From the NCBI GenBank assembly GCA_033782935.1, contig JAWQEG010000279.1, positions 2,194,001-2,258,000 of the forward strand: a stretch of DNA of 64,000 bases, read 5' to 3'. Position 1 is the stretch's first letter; each line of letters starts with the position of its first letter. Source of the DNA: Petrolisthes cinctipes (lineage: Eukaryota; Arthropoda; Malacostraca; Decapoda; Porcellanidae). Made by a program: the position numbers and the translations under genes. Positions 34,262 to 48,688 of the stretch are shown here, piece by piece. The notes under the pieces were generated by a model that was not told the origin of the DNA, did no database searches, and worked only from the letters and a program-made list of their open reading frames with translations.

Positions 34262-35789
34262 CTAAAAGATCGATTTTCAGTATGTTTTGAGCATGTATTT
34301 TGAAAATACTCTAACACGGAGTAGGCATGTACAGATCGCTTCTGGGACCCCTAAATATCGAATTTTCGGATGTTTTGGGACTGAATTTGAGATATCGACT
34401 TTTTGGCACCTAAAAGATCGATTTTTAGCATGTTTTTAGCCTATATTTTGAAAATATTCTAGCACTGAGTAGGCATGTACAGATTGCTTCTGGGACCCGA
34501 AAATATTGAATTTTCGGGTGTTTTGAGCCTGAATTTGAGATATAAACGGGTACAGAAGATACATGCACATATTGACTTTGGGCATCTAAAATATCGATTT
34601 TCATCATGTTTTGGGCCTGTTTTTTGAAAATACTCTAACACTGAGTAGGCATGTACAGATTGCTTCTTGGACCCCAAAATATTGAATTTTCGGGTGTTTT
34701 GAGCCTGAATTTGAGATATAAACGGGTACAGAAGATGCATGCACATATCGACTTTTGTGCACCTAAAAGATTGATTTTTAGTATGTTTTGAGCATGTATT
34801 TTGAAAATACTCTAACACGGAGTAGGCATGTACAGATCGCTTCTGGGACCCCTAAATATCGAATTTTCGGGTGTTTTGGGACTGAATTTGAGATATCGAT
34901 TTTTTGGCACCTAAAATGTCGATTTTTAGCATGTTTTTAGCCTATATTTTGAAAATATTCTAGCACTGAGTAGGCATGTACAGATTGCTTCTGGGACCCC
35001 AAAATATTGAATTTTCGGGTGTTTTGAGCCTGAATTTGAGATATAAACGGGTACAGAAGATACATGCACATATTGACTTTGGGCACCAAAAATATCGATT
35101 TTCAGCATGTTTTGGGCCTGAATTTTGAAAATACTCTAACACGGAGTAGGCATGTACAGATACCTTCTGGGACCTCTAAATATCGAATTTTCGGGTGTTT
35201 TGGGACTGAATTTGAGATATCGATTGTTTGGCACCTAAAATGTCGATTTTTAGCATGTTTTTAGCCTATATTTTGAAAATATTCTAGCACTGTGTAGGCA
35301 TGTACAGATTGCTTCTGGGACCCCAAAATATTGAATTTTCGGGTGTTTTGAGCCTGAATTTGAGATATAAACGGGTACAGAAGATACATGCACATATTGA
35401 CTTTGGGCATCTAAAATATCGATTTTCATCATGTTTTGGGCCTGTTTTTTGAAAATACTCTAACACTGAGTAGGCATGTACAGATTGCTTCTGGGACCCC
35501 AAAATATTGAATTTTCGGGTGTTTTGAGCCTGAATTTGAGATATAAACGGGTACTGAAGATGCATGCACATATCGACTTTTGGGCACCTAAAAGATCGAT
35601 TTTCAGTATGTTTTTGGCCTGTATTTTGAAAATACTCTAACACGGAGTAGGCATGTACAGATACCTTCTGGGACCTCTAAATATCGAATTTTCGGGTGTT
35701 TTGGGACTGAATTTGAGATATCGATTTTTTGGCACCTATAATGTCGATTTTTAGCATGTTTTTAGCCTATATTTTGAAAATATTCTAGT
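34262..35789. repeat. Segment duplicated at 3114-bp spacing, copy 2
   Basis: Second copy of 31148-32675, with the same marks TTCGGATG, ACCCGAAAAT, TCATCATG and CTTCTTGG. Right of it, 35791 onward aligns to 33001 onward (offset 2790). A 324-bp dimer present in the first copy is therefore missing here, with the scar in the B/C hybrid monomer at 35736-35902. Confidence 0.86.
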
Positions 35790-37850
35790 ACTGTACAGAT
35801 TGCTTCTGGGACCCCAAAATATTGAATTTTCGGGTGTTTAGGGCCAGAATTTGAGATATAAACGGGTGCAGAAGATGCATGCACATATCGACTTTTGGGA
35901 ACCTAAAAGATCGATTTTCAGTATGTTTTTGGCCTGTATTTTGAAAATACTCTAACACGGAGTAGGCATGTACAGATACCTTCTGGGACCTCTAAATATC
36001 GAATTTTTGGGTGTTTTGGGACTGAATTTGAGATATTGATTTTTTGGCACATAAAATGTCGATTTTTAGCATGTTTTTAGCCTATATTTTGAAAATATTC
36101 TAGCACTGTGTAGGCATGTACAGATTGCTTCTGGGACCCCAAAATATTGAATTTTCGGGTGTTTTGAGCCTGAATTTGAGATATAAACGGGTACAGAAGA
36201 TACATGCTCATATTGACTTTGGGCACCAAAAATATCGATTTTTAGCATGTTTTGGGCCTGAATTTTGAAAATACTCTAACACGGAGTAAGCATGTACAGA
36301 TACCTTCTGGGACCTCTAAATATCGAATTTTCGGGTGTTTTGGGACTGAATTTGAGATATCGATTTTTTGTCACCTAAAATGTCGATTTTTAGCATGTTT
36401 TTAGCCTATATTTTGAAAATATTCTAGCACTGTGTAGGCATGTACAGATTGCTTCTGGGACCCCAAAATATTGAATTTTCGGGTGTTTTGAGCCTGAATT
36501 TGAGATATAAACGGGTACAGAAGATACATGCTCATATTGACTTTGGGCACCAAAAATATCGATTTTTAGCATGTTTTGGGCCTGAATTTTGAAAATACTC
36601 TAACACGGAGTAGGCATGTACAGATACCTTCTGGGACCTCTAAATATCGAATTTTCGGGTGTTTTGGTACTGAATTTGATATATCGATTTTTTGGCACCT
36701 ATATTTTGAAAATATTCTAGCACTGTGTAGGCATGTACAGATTGCTTTTGGGACCCCAAAATATTGAATTTTCGGGTGTTTTGAACCTGAATTTGAGATA
36801 TAAACGGGTACAGAAGATACATTCACATATTGACTTTGGGCATCTAAAATATCGATTTTCAGCATGTTTTGGGACTGTATTTTGAAAATACTCTAACACT
36901 GAGTAGGCATGTACAGATTGCTTCTGGGACCCCAAAATATTGAATTTTCGGGTGTTTTGAGCCTGAATTTGAGATATAAACGGGTACTGAAGATGCATGC
37001 ACATATCGACTTTTGTGCACCTAAAAGATCGATTTTCAGTATGTTTTGAGCATGTATTTTGAAAATACTCTAACACGGAGTAGGCATGTACAGATCGCTT
37101 CTGGGACCCCTAAATATCGAATTTTCGGGTGTTTTGGGACTGAATTTGAGATATCGACTTTTTGGCACTTAAAAGATCGATTTTTAGCATGTTATTAGCC
37201 TATATTTTGAAAATTTTCTAGCACTGTACAGATTGCTTCTGGGACCCCAAAATATTGAATTTTCGGGTGTTTTGAGCCTGAATTTGAGATATAAACGGGT
37301 ATAGAAGATACATGCACATATTGACTTTGGGCATCTAAAATATCGATTTTTTGCATGTTTTGGGCCTGTATTTTGAAAATACTCTAACACTGAGTAGGCA
37401 TGTACAGATTGCTTCTGGGACCCCAAAATATTGAATTTTCGGGTGTTTTGAGCCTGAATTTGAGATATAAACGGGTACTGAAGATGCATGCACATATCGA
37501 CTTTTGGGCACCTAAAAGATCGATTTTCAGTATGTTTTTGGCCTGTATTTTGAAAATACTCTAACACGGAGTAGGCATGTACAGATACCTTCTGGGACCT
37601 CTAAATATCGAATTTTCGGGTGTTTTGGGACTGAATTTGAGATATCGATTTTTTGGCACCTAAAATGTCGATTTTTAGCATGTTTTTAGCCTATATTTTG
37701 AAAATATTCTAGCACTGTGTAGGCATGTACAGATTGCTTCTGGGACCCCAAAATATTGAATTTTCGGGTGTTTTGAGCCTGAATTTGAGATATAAACGGG
37801 TACAGAAGATACATGCACATATTGACTTTGGGCATCTAAAATATCGATTT
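35235..37850. repeat. Partial older copy of the 5.98-kb unit
   Basis: Aligns to the left part of the unit starting at 40774, first at offset 5539, then 5864 (a 325-bp dimer missing near 35750), then 5863. It includes a B monomer with a 31-bp deletion (36699-36843) and ends near 37850, where TCATCATG-type D sequence replaces the expected D. From 38177 to about 38475 the sequence carries TTCGTGTGTTTAGGG, a mark otherwise seen near 21347, 26295 and 29924, so this stretch is a mosaic of two HOR families. Confidence 0.78.
36699..36843 (+). repeat. B monomer with 31-bp deletion, CCTA-flanked (1 of 8)
   Basis: Reads GGCACCTATATTTTGAAAAT. The first 31 bases of a B monomer, from one CCTA to the next, are missing, including the TCGATTTTTAGCATG block. 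Length is 145 bp. All eight examples follow a short monomer with GATATATC instead of GAGATATC, so they share one origin. Confidence 0.9.
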
Positions 37851-38474
37851 TCATCATGTTTTGGGCCTGTTTTTTGAAAATACTCTAACACTGAGTAGGC
37901 ATGTACAGATTGCTTCTGGGACCCCAAAATATTGAATTTTCGGGTGTTTTGAGCCTGAATTTGAGATATAAACGGGTACTGAAGATGCATGCACATATCG
38001 ACTTTTGTGCACCTAAAAGATCGATTTTCAGTATGTTTTGAGCATGTATTTTTGAAAATACTCTAACACGGAGTAGGCATGTACAGATCGCTTCTGGGAC
38101 CCCTAAATATCGAATTTTCGGATGTTTTGGGACTGAATTTGAGATATCGACTTTTTGGCACCTAAAAGATCGATTTTTAGCATGTTTTTAGCCTATATTT
38201 TGAAAATATTCTAGCACTGTGTAGGCATGTACAGATTGCTTCTGGGACCCCAAAATATTGAATTTTCGGGTGTTTTGAGCCTGAATTTGAGATATAAACG
38301 GGTACAGAAGATACATGCACATATTGACTTTGGGCACCAAAAATATCGATTTTCAGCATGTTTTGGGCCTGAATTTTGAAAATACTCTAACACAGAGTAG
38401 GCATGTACAGATCGCTTCTGGGACCCCAAAATATCGAATTTTCGTGTGTTTAGGGCCAGAATTTGAGATATAAA

Positions 38475-40100
38475 CGGGTACAGAAGATGCATGCACATAT
38501 CGACTTTTGGGCACCTAAAAGATCGATTTTCAGTATGTTTTTGGCCTGTATTTTGAAAATACTCTAACACGGAGTAGGCATGTACAGATACCTTCTGGGA
38601 CCTCTAAATATCGAATTTTCGGGTGTTTTGGGACTGAATTTGAGATATCGATTTTTTGGCACCTATAATGTCGATTTTTAGCATGTTTTTAGCCTATATT
38701 TTGAAAATATTCTAGCACTGTGTAGGCATGTACAGATTGCTTCTGGGACCCCAAAATATTGAATTTTCGTTGTTTTGAGCCTGAACTTGAGATATAAACG
38801 GGTACTGAAGATGCATGCACATATCGACTTTTGTGCACCTAGAAGATCGATTTTCAGTATGTTTTGAGCATGTATTTTGAAAATACTCTAACACGGAGTA
38901 GGCATGTACAGATCGCTTCTGGAACCCCTAAATATCGAGTTTTCGAGTGTTTTGGGACTGAATTTGAGATATCGACTTTTTGGCACTTAAAAGATCGATT
39001 TTTAGCATGTTTTTAGCCTATATTTTGAAAATATTCTAGCACTGTACAGATTGCTTCTGGGACCCCAAAATATTGAATTTTCGGGTGTTTAGGGCCAGAA
39101 TTTGAGATATAAACGGGTACAGAAGATGCATGCACATATCGACTTTTGGGAACCTAAAAGATCGATTTTCAGTATGTTTTGGCCTGTATTTTGAAAATAC
39201 TCTAACACGGAGTAGGCATGTACAGATACCTTCTGGGACCTCTAAATATCGAATTTTTGGGTGTTTTGGGACTGAATTTGAGATATTGATTTTTTGGCAC
39301 ATAAAATGTCGATTTTTAGCATGTTTTTAGCCTATATTTTGAAAATATTCTAGCACTGTGTAGGCATGTACAGATTGCTTCTGGGACCCCAAAATATTGA
39401 ATTTTCGGGTGTTTTGAGCCTGAATTTGAGATATAAACGGGTACAGAAGATACATGCTCATATTGACTTTGGGCACCAAAAATATCGATTTTCAGCATGT
39501 TTTGGGCCTGAATTTTGAAAATACTCTAACACGGAGTAAGCATGTACAGATACCTTCTGGGACCTCTAAATATCGAATTTTCGGGTGTTTTGGGACTGAA
39601 TTTGAGATATCGATTTTTTGTCACCTAAAATGTCGATTTTTAGCATGTTTTTAGCCTATATTTTGAAAATATTCTAGCACTGTGTAGGCATGTACAGATT
39701 GCTTCTGGGACCCCAAAATATTGAATTTTCGGGTGTTTTGAGCCTGAATTTGAGATATAAACGGGTACAGAAGATACATGCTCATATTGACTTTGGGCAC
39801 CAAAAATATCGATTTTTAGCATGTTTTGGGCCTGAATTTTGAAAATACTCTAACACGGAGTAGGCATGTACAGATACCTTCTGGGACCTCTAAATATCGA
39901 ATTTTCGGGTGTTTTGGGACTGAATTTGAGATATCGATTTTTTGGCACCTAAAATGTCGATTTTTAGCATGTTTTTAGCCTATATTTTGAAAATATTCTA
40001 GCACTGTGTAGGCATGTACAGATTGCTTCTGGGACCCCAAAATATTGAATTTTCGGGTGTTTTGAGCCTGAATTTGAGATATAAACGGGTACAGAAGATA
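38475..40100. repeat. Segment repeated at 6040-bp spacing, copy 2
   Basis: Second copy of the 32435-34060 segment, with TATAATGTCG, GAACTTGAG, CTAGAAGATCG and CATGCTCATATTGA at matching spacing. A private change, TTTTCGTTGTTTTGAG near 38766, loses one base. Between about 40050 and 40205 the alignment switches from offset 6040 to 5539 (GCTTCTTGGACC near 40201), a recombination joint inside a B-D pair. Confidence 0.82.
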
Positions 40101-42561
40101 CATGCACATATTGACTTTGGGCATCTAAAATATCGATTTTCATCATGTTTTGGGCCTGTTTTTTGAAAATACTCTAACACTGAGTAGGCATGTACAGATT
40201 GCTTCTTGGACCCCAAAATATTGAATTTTCGGGTGTTTTGAGCCTGAATTTGAGATATAAACGGGTACAGAAGATGCATGCACATATCGACTTTTGTGCA
40301 CCTAAAAGATTGATTTTTAGTATGTTTTGAGCATGTATTTTGAAAATACTCTAACACGGAGTAGGCATGTACAGATCGCTTCTGGGACCCCTAAATATCG
40401 AATTTTCGGGTGTTTTGGGACTGAATTTGAGATATCGATTTTTTGGCACCTAAAATGTCGATTTTTAGCATGTTTTTAGCCTATATTTTGAAAATATTCT
40501 AGCACTGAGTAGGCATGTACAGATTGCTTCTGGGCCCCCAAAATATTGAATTTTCGGGTGTTTTGAGCCTGAATTTGAGATATAAACGGGTACAGAAGAT
40601 ACATGCACATATTGACTTTGGGCACCAAAAATATCGATTTTCAGCATGTTTTGGGCCTGAATTTTGAAAATACTCTAACACGAAGTAGGCATGTACAGAT
40701 ACCTTCTGGGACCTCTAAATATCGAATTTTCGGGTGTTTTGGGACTGGATTTGAGATATCGATTTTTTGGCACCTAAAATGTCGATTTTTAGCATGTTTT
40801 TAGCCTATATTTTGAAAATATTCTAGCACTGTGTAGGCATGTACAGATTGCTTCTGGGACCCCAAAATATTGAATTTTCGGGTGTTTTGAGCCTGAATTT
40901 GAGATATAAACGGGTACAGAAGATACATGCACATATTGACTTTGGGCATCTAAAATATCGATTTTCATCATGTTTTGGGCCTGTTTTTTGAAAATACTCT
41001 AACACTGAGTAGGCATGTACAGATTGCTTCTGGGACCCCAAAATATTGAATTTTCGGGTGTTTTGAGCCTGAATTTGAGATATAAACGGGTACTGAAGAT
41101 GCATGCACATATCGACTTTTGGGCACCTAAAAGATCGATTTTCAGTATGTTTTTGGCCTGTATTTTGAAAATACTCTAACACGGAGTAGGCATGTACAGA
41201 TACCTTCTGGGACCTCTAAATATCGAATTTTCGGGTGTTTTGGGACTGAATTTGAGATATCGATTTTTTGGCACCTATAATGTCGATTTTTAGCATGTTT
41301 TTAGCCTATATTTTGAAAATATTCTAGCACTGTGTAGGCATGTACAGATTGCTTCTGGGACCCCAAAATATTGAATTTTCGGGTGTTTTGAGCCTGAACT
41401 TGAGATATAAACGGGTACTGAAGATGCATGCACATATCGACTTTTGTGCACCTAGAAGATCGATTTTCAGTATGTTTTGAGCATGTATTTTGAAAATACT
41501 CTAACACGGAGTAGTCATGTACAGATCGCTTCTGGGACCCCTAAATATTGAGTTTTCGAGTGTTTTGGGACTGAATTTGAGATATCGACTTTTTGGCACT
41601 TAAAAGATCGATTTTTAGCATGTTTTTAGCCTATATTTTGAAAATATTCTAGCACTGTACAGATTGCTTCTGGGACCCCAAAATATTGAATTTTCGGGTG
41701 TTTAGGGCCAGAATTTGAGATATAAACGGGTACAGAAGATGCATGCACATATCGACTTTTGGGAACCTAAAAGATCGATTTTCATTATGTTTTTGGCCTG
41801 TATTTTGAAAATACTCTAACACGGAGTAGGCATGTACAGATACCTTCTGGGACCTCTAAATATCGAATTTTTGGGTGTTTTGGGACTGAATTTGAGATAT
41901 TGATTTTTTGGCACATAAAATGTCGATTTTTAGCATGTTTTTAGCCTATATTTTGAAAATATTCTAGCACTGTGTAGGCATGTACAGATTGCTTCTGGGA
42001 CCCCAAAATATTGAATTTTCGGGTGTTTTGAGCCTGAATTTGAGATATAAACGGGTACAGAAGATACATGCTCATATTGACTTTGGGCACCAAAAATATC
42101 GATTTTTAGCATGTTTTGGGCCTGAATTTTGAAAATACTCTAACACGGAGTAAGCATGTACAGATACCTTCTGGGACCTCTAAATATCGAATTTTCGGGT
42201 GTTTTGGGACTGAATTTGAGATATCGATTTTTTGTCACCTAAAATGTCGATTTTTAGCATGTTTTTAGCCTATATTTTGAAAATATTCTAGCACTGTGTA
42301 GGCATGTACAGATTGCTTCTGGGACCCCAAAATATTGAATTTTCGGGTGTTTTGAGCCTGAATTTGAGATATAAACGGGTACAGAAGATACATGCTCATA
42401 TTGACTTTGGGCACCAAAAATATCGATTTTTAGCATGTTTTGGGCCTGAATTTGAAAATACTCTAACACGGAGTAGGCATGTACAGATACCTTCTGGGAC
42501 CTCTAAATATCGAATTTTCGGGTGTTTTGGGACTGAATTTGATATATCGATTTTTTGGCAC

Positions 42562-42706
42562 CTATATTTTGAAAATATTCTAGCACTGTGTAGGCATGTA
42601 CAGATTGCTTTTGGGACCCCAAAATATTGAATTTTCGGGTGTTTTGAACCTGAATTTGAGATATAAACGGGTACAGAAGATACATTCACATATTGACTTT
42701 GGGCAT
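42562..42706 (+). repeat. B monomer with 31-bp deletion (2 of 8)
   Basis: Same CCTA junction, 145 bp, 5863 bp after the first. Carries GCTTTTGGGACC, TTTTGAACCTG and ATACATTCACATATTG like its relatives. Confidence 0.9.
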
Positions 42707-44662
42707 CTAAAATATCGATTTTCAGCATGTTTTGGGACTGTATTTTGAAAATACTCTAACACTGAGTAGGCATGTACAGATTGCTTCTGGGACCCCAAAA
42801 TATTGAATTTTCGGGTGTTTTGAGCCTGAATTTGAGATATAAACGGGTACTGAAGATGCATGCACATATCGACTTTTGTGCACCTAAAAGATCGATTTTC
42901 AGTATGTTTTGAGCATGTATTTTGAAAATACTCTAACACGGAGTAGGCATGTACAGATCGCTTCTGGGACCCCTAAATATCGAATTTTCGGGTGTTTTGG
43001 GACTGAATTTGAGATATCGACTTTTTGGCACTTAAAAGATCGATTTTTAGCATGTTATTAGCCTATATTTTGAAAATTTTCTAGCACTGTACAGATTGCT
43101 TCTGGGACCCCAAAATATTGAATTTTCGGGTGTTTTGAGCCTGAATTTGAGATATAAACGGGTATAGAAGATACATGCACATATTGACTTTGGGCATCTA
43201 AAATATCGATTTTTTGCATGTTTTGGGCCTGTATTTTGAAAATACTCTAACACTGAGTAGGCATGTACAGATTGCTTCTGGGACCCCAAAATATTGAATT
43301 TTCGGGTGTTTTGAGCCTGAATTTGAGATATAAACGGGTACTGAAGATGCATGCACATATCGACTTTTGGGCACCTAAAAGATCGATTTTCAGTATGTTT
43401 TTGGCCTGTATTTTGAAAATACTCTAACACGGAGTAGGCATGTACAGATACCTTCTGGGACCTCTAAATATCGAATTTTCGGGTGTTTTGGGACTGAATT
43501 TGAGATATCGATTTTTTGGCACCTAAAATGTCGATTTTTAGCATGTTTTTAGCCTATATTTTGAAAATATTCTAGCACTGTGTAGGCATGTACAGATTGC
43601 TTCTGGGACCCCAAAATATTGAATTTTCGGGTGTTTTGAGCCTGAATTTGAGATATAAACGGGTACAGAAGATACATGCACATATTGACTTTGGGCATCT
43701 AAAATATCGATTTTCAGCATGTTTTGGGCCTGTATTTTGAAAATACACTAACACTGAGTAGGCATGTACAGATTGCTTCTGGGACCAAAAAATATCGAAT
43801 TTTCGGGTGTTTTGAGCCTGAATTTGAGATATAAACGGATACTGAAGATGCATGCACATATCGACTTTTGTGCACCTAAAAGATCGATTTTCAGTATGTT
43901 TTGAGCATGTATTTTGAAAATACTCTAACACGGAGTAGGCATGTACAGATCGCTTCTGGGATCCCTAAATATCGAATTTTCGAGTGTTTTGGGACTGAAT
44001 TTGAGATATCGACTTTTTGGCACTTAAAAGATCGATTTTTAGCATGTTTTTAGCCTATATTTTGAAAATATTCTAGCACTGTACAGATTGCTTCTGGGAC
44101 CCAAAAATATTGAATTTTCGGGTGTTTAGGGCCAGAATTTGAGATATAAACGGGTACAGAAGATGCATGCACATATCGACTTTTGGGAACCTAAAAGATC
44201 GATTTTCAGTATGTTTTTGGCCTGTATTTTGAAAATACTCTAACACGGAGTAGGCATGTACAGATACCTTCTGGGACCTCTAAATATCGAATTTTTGGGT
44301 GTTTTGGGACTGAATTTGAGATATTGATTTTTTGGCACATAAAATGTCGATTTTTAGCATGTTTTTAGCCTATATTTTGAAAATATTCTAGCACTGTGTA
44401 GGCATGTACAGATTGCTTCTGGGACCCCAAAATATTGAATTTTCGGGTGTTTTGAGCCTGAATTTGATATATAAACGGGTACAGAAGATACATGCACATA
44501 TTGACTTTGGGCACCTAAAAGATCGATTTTCAGTATGTTTTTGGCCTGTATTTTGAAAATACTCTAACACGGAGTAGGCATGTACAGATACCTTCTGGGA
44601 CCTCTAAATATCGAATTTTCGGGTGTTTTGGGACTGAATTTGATATATCGATTTTTTGGCAC

Positions 44663-44808
44663 CTATATTTTGAAAATATTCTAGCACTGTGTAGGCATGT
44701 ACAGATTGCTTTTGGGACCCCAAAATATTGAATTTTCGGGTGTTTTGAGCCTGAATTTGAGATATAAACGGGTACTGAAGATGCATGCACATATCGACTT
44801 TTGTGCAC
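44663..44808 (+). repeat. B/D monomer with 31-bp deletion (3 of 8)
   Basis: Same CCTA junction on the left, but the right part is type D (GTACTGAAGATGC, ending TTTTGTGCAC), giving 146 bp. The deletion allele therefore recombined with a D monomer, removing the D that normally follows. Confidence 0.88.
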
Positions 44809-47800
44809 CTAAAAGATCGATTTTCAGTATGTTTTGAGCATGTATTTTGAAAATACTCTAACACGGAGTAGGCATGTACAGATCGCTTCTGGGACCCCTA
44901 AATATCGAATTTTCGGGTGTTTTGGGACTGAATTTGAGATATCGACTTTTTGGCACTTAAAAGATCGATTTTTAGCATGTTTTTAGCCTATATTTTGAAA
45001 ATTTTCTAGCACTGTACAGATTGCTTCTGGGTCCCCAAAATATTGAATTTTCGGGTGTTTTGAGCCTGAATTTGAGATATAAACGGGTATAGAAGATACA
45101 TGCACATATTGACTTTGGGCATCTAAAATATCGATTTTTTGCATGTTTTGGGCCTGTATTTTGAAAATACTCTAACACTGAGTAGGCATGTACAGATTGC
45201 TTCTGGGACCCCAAAATATTGAATTTTCGGGTGTTTTGAGCCTGAATTTGAGATATAAACGGGTACTGAAGATGCATGCACATATCGACTTTTGGGCACC
45301 TAAAAGATCGATTTTCAGTATGTTTTTGGCCTGTATTTTGAAAATACTCTAACACGGAGTAGGCATGTACAGATACCTTCTGGGACCTCTAAATATCGAA
45401 TTTTCGGGTGTTTTGGGACTGAATTTGAGATATCGATTTTTTGGCACTTAAAAGATCGATTTTTAGCATGTTATTAGCCTATATTTTGAAAATTTTCTAG
45501 CACTGTACAGATTGCTTCTGGGACCCCAAAATATTGAATTTTCGGGTGTTTTGAGCCTGAATTTGAGATATAAACGGGTATAGAAGATACATGCACATAT
45601 TGACTTTGGGCATCTAAAATATCGATTTTTTGCATGTTTTGGGCCTGTATTTTGAAAATACTGTAACACTGAGTAGGCATGTACAGATTGCTTCTGGGAC
45701 CCCAAAATATTGAATTTTCGGGTGTTTTGAGCCTGAATTTGAGATATAAACGGGTACTGAAGATGCATGCACATATCGACTTTTGGGCACCTAAAAGATC
45801 GATTTTCAGTATGTTTTTGGCCTGTATTTTGAAAATACTCTAACACGGAGTAGGCATGTACAGATACCTTCTGGGACCTCTAAATATCGAATTTTCGGGT
45901 GTTTTGGGACTGAATTTGAGATATCGATTTTTTGGCACCTAAAATGTCGATTTTTAGCATGTTTTTAGCCTATATTTTGAAAATATTCTAGCACTGTGTA
46001 GGCATGTACAGATTGCTTCTGGGACCCCAAAATATTGAATTTTCGGGTGTTTTGAGCCTGAATTTGAGATATAAACGGGTACAGAAGATACATGCACATA
46101 TTGACTTTGGGCATCTTTAATATCGATTTTCAGCATGTTTTGGGCCTGTATTTTGAAAATACACTAACACTGAGTAGGCATGTACAGATTGCTTCTGGGA
46201 CCCCAAAATATCGAATTTTCGGGTGTTTTGAGCCTGAATTTGAGATATAAACGGGTACTGAAGATGCATGCACATATCGACTTTTGTGCACCTAAAAGAT
46301 CGATTTTCAGTATGTTTTGAGCATGTATTTTGAAAATACTCTAACACGGAGTAGGCATGTACAGATCGCTTCTGGGATCCCTAAATATCGAATTTTCGAG
46401 TGTTTTGGGACTGAATTTGAGATATCGACTTTTTGGCACTTAAAAGATCGATTTTTAGCATGTTTTTAGCCTATATTTTGAAAATATTCTAGCACTGTAC
46501 AGATTGCTTCTGGGACCCAAAAATATTGAATTTTCGGGTGTTTAGGGCCTGAATTTGAGATATAAACGGGTACAAAAGATGCATGCACATATCGACTTTT
46601 GGGAACCTAAAAGATCGATTTTCAGTATGTTTTTGGCCTGTATTTTGAAAATACTCTAACACGGAGTAGGCATGTACAGATACCTTCTGGGACCTCTAAA
46701 TATCGAATTTTTGGGTGTTTTGGGACTGGATTTGAGATATCGATTTTTTGGCACCTAAAATGTCGATTTTTAGCATGTTTTTAGCCTATATTTTGAAAAT
46801 ATTCTAGCACTGTGTAGGCATGTACAGATTGCTTCTGGGACCCCAAAATATTGAATTTTCGGGTGTTTTGAGCCTGAATTTGAGATATAAACGGGTACAG
46901 AAGATACATGCACATATTGACTTTGGGCATCTAAAATATCGATTTTCATCATGTTTTGGGCCTGTTTTTTGAAAATACTCTAACACTGAGTAGGCATGTA
47001 CAGATTGCTTCTGGGACCCCAAAATATTGAATTTTCGGGTGTTTTGAGCCTGAATTTGAGATATAAACGGGTACTGAAGATGCATGCACATATCGACTTT
47101 TGGGCACCTAAAAGATCGATTTTCAGTATGTTTTTGGCCTGTATTTTGAAAATACTCTAACACGGAGTAGGCATGTACAGATACCTTCTGGGACCTCTAA
47201 ATATCGAATTTTCGGGTGTTTTGGGACTGAATTTGAGATATCGATTTTTTGGCACCTATAATGTCGATTTTTAGCATGTTTTTAGCCTATATTTTGAAAA
47301 TATTCTAGCACTGTGTAGGCATGTACAGATTGCTTCTGGGACCCCAAAATATTGAATTTTCGGGTGTTTTGAGCCTGAACTTGAGATATAAACGGGTACT
47401 GAAGATGCATGCACATATCGACTTTTGTGCACCTAGAAGATCGATTTTCAGTATGTTTTGAGCATGTATTTTGAAAATACTCTAACACGGAGTAGTCATG
47501 TACAGATCGCTTCTGGGACCCCTAAATATTGAGTTTTCGAGTGTTTTGGGACTGAATTTGAGATATCGACTTTTTGGCACTTAAAAGATCGATTTTTAGC
47601 ATGTTTTTAGCCTATATTTTGAAAATATTCTAGCACTGTACAGATTGCTTCTGGGACCCCAAAATATTGAATTTTCGGGTGTTTAGGGCCAGAATTTGAG
47701 ATATAAACGGGTACAGAAGATGCATGCACATATCGACTTTTGGGAACCTAAAAGATCGATTTTCATTATGTTTTTGGCCTGTATTTTGAAAATACTCTAA

Positions 47801-48543
47801 CACGCAGTAGGCATGTACAGATACCTTCTGGGACCTCTAAATATCGAATTTTTGGGTGTTTTGGGACTGAATTTGAGATATTGATTTTTTGGCACATAAA
47901 ATGTCGATTTTTAGCATGTTTTTAGCCTATATTTTGAAAATATTCTAGCACTGTGTAGGCATGTACAGATTGCTTCTGGGACCCCAAAATATTGAATTTT
48001 CGGGTGTTTTGAGCCTGAATTTGAGATATAAACGGGTACAGAAGATACATGCTCATATTGACTTTGGGCACCAAAAATATCGATTTTTAGCATGTTTTGG
48101 GCCTGAATTTTGAAAATACTCTAACACGGAGTAAGCATGTACAGATACCTTCTGGGACCTCTAAATATCGAATTTTCGGGTGTTTTGGGACTGAATTTGA
48201 GATATCGATTTTTTGTCACCTAAAATGTCGATTTTTAGCATGTTTTTAGCCTATATTTTGAAAATATTCTAGCACTGTGTAGGCATGTACAGATTGCTTC
48301 TGGGACCCCAAAATATTGAATTTTCGGGTGTTTTGAGCCTGAATTTGAGATATAAACGGGTACAGAAGATACATGCTCATATTGACTTTGGGCACCAAAA
48401 ATATCGATTTTTAGCATGTTTTGGGCCTGAATTTTGAAAATACTCTAACACGGAGTAGGCATGTACAGATACCTTCTGGGACCTCTAAATATCGAATTTT
48501 CGGGTGTTTTGGGACTGAATTTGATATATCGATTTTTTGGCAC

Positions 48544-48688
48544 CTATATTTTGAAAATATTCTAGCACTGTGTAGGCATGTACAGATTGCTTTTGGGACC
48601 CCAAAATATTGAATTTTCGGGTGTTTTGAACCTGAATTTGAGATATAAACGGGTACAGAAGATACATTCACATATTGACTTTGGGCAT
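48544..48688 (+). repeat. B monomer with 31-bp deletion (4 of 8)
   Basis: Counterpart of 42562-42706 in the second 5.98-kb copy, 145 bp, same junction and same TTTTGAACCTG mark. Confidence 0.9.

Larger units (their letters stand above)
40774..46754. repeat. 5.98-kb higher-order repeat, copy 1 (5981 bp)
   Basis: A unit of roughly 36 monomers, followed head to tail by a nearly identical copy. By eye I found six differences along it: a missing T in GAATTTGAAAATAC near 42450, and substitutions at 43728, 44367, 45663, 46575 and at 41824 against 47805. It contains two B monomers with the 31-bp deletion (42562-42706 and 44663-44808), plus the marks CTGGGACCAAAAAATATCG near 43781 and GGGATCCCTAAATATC near 43958. 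Boundaries are set at an S2-to-B junction, just right of the duplication joint near 46711-46727. Confidence 0.93.
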
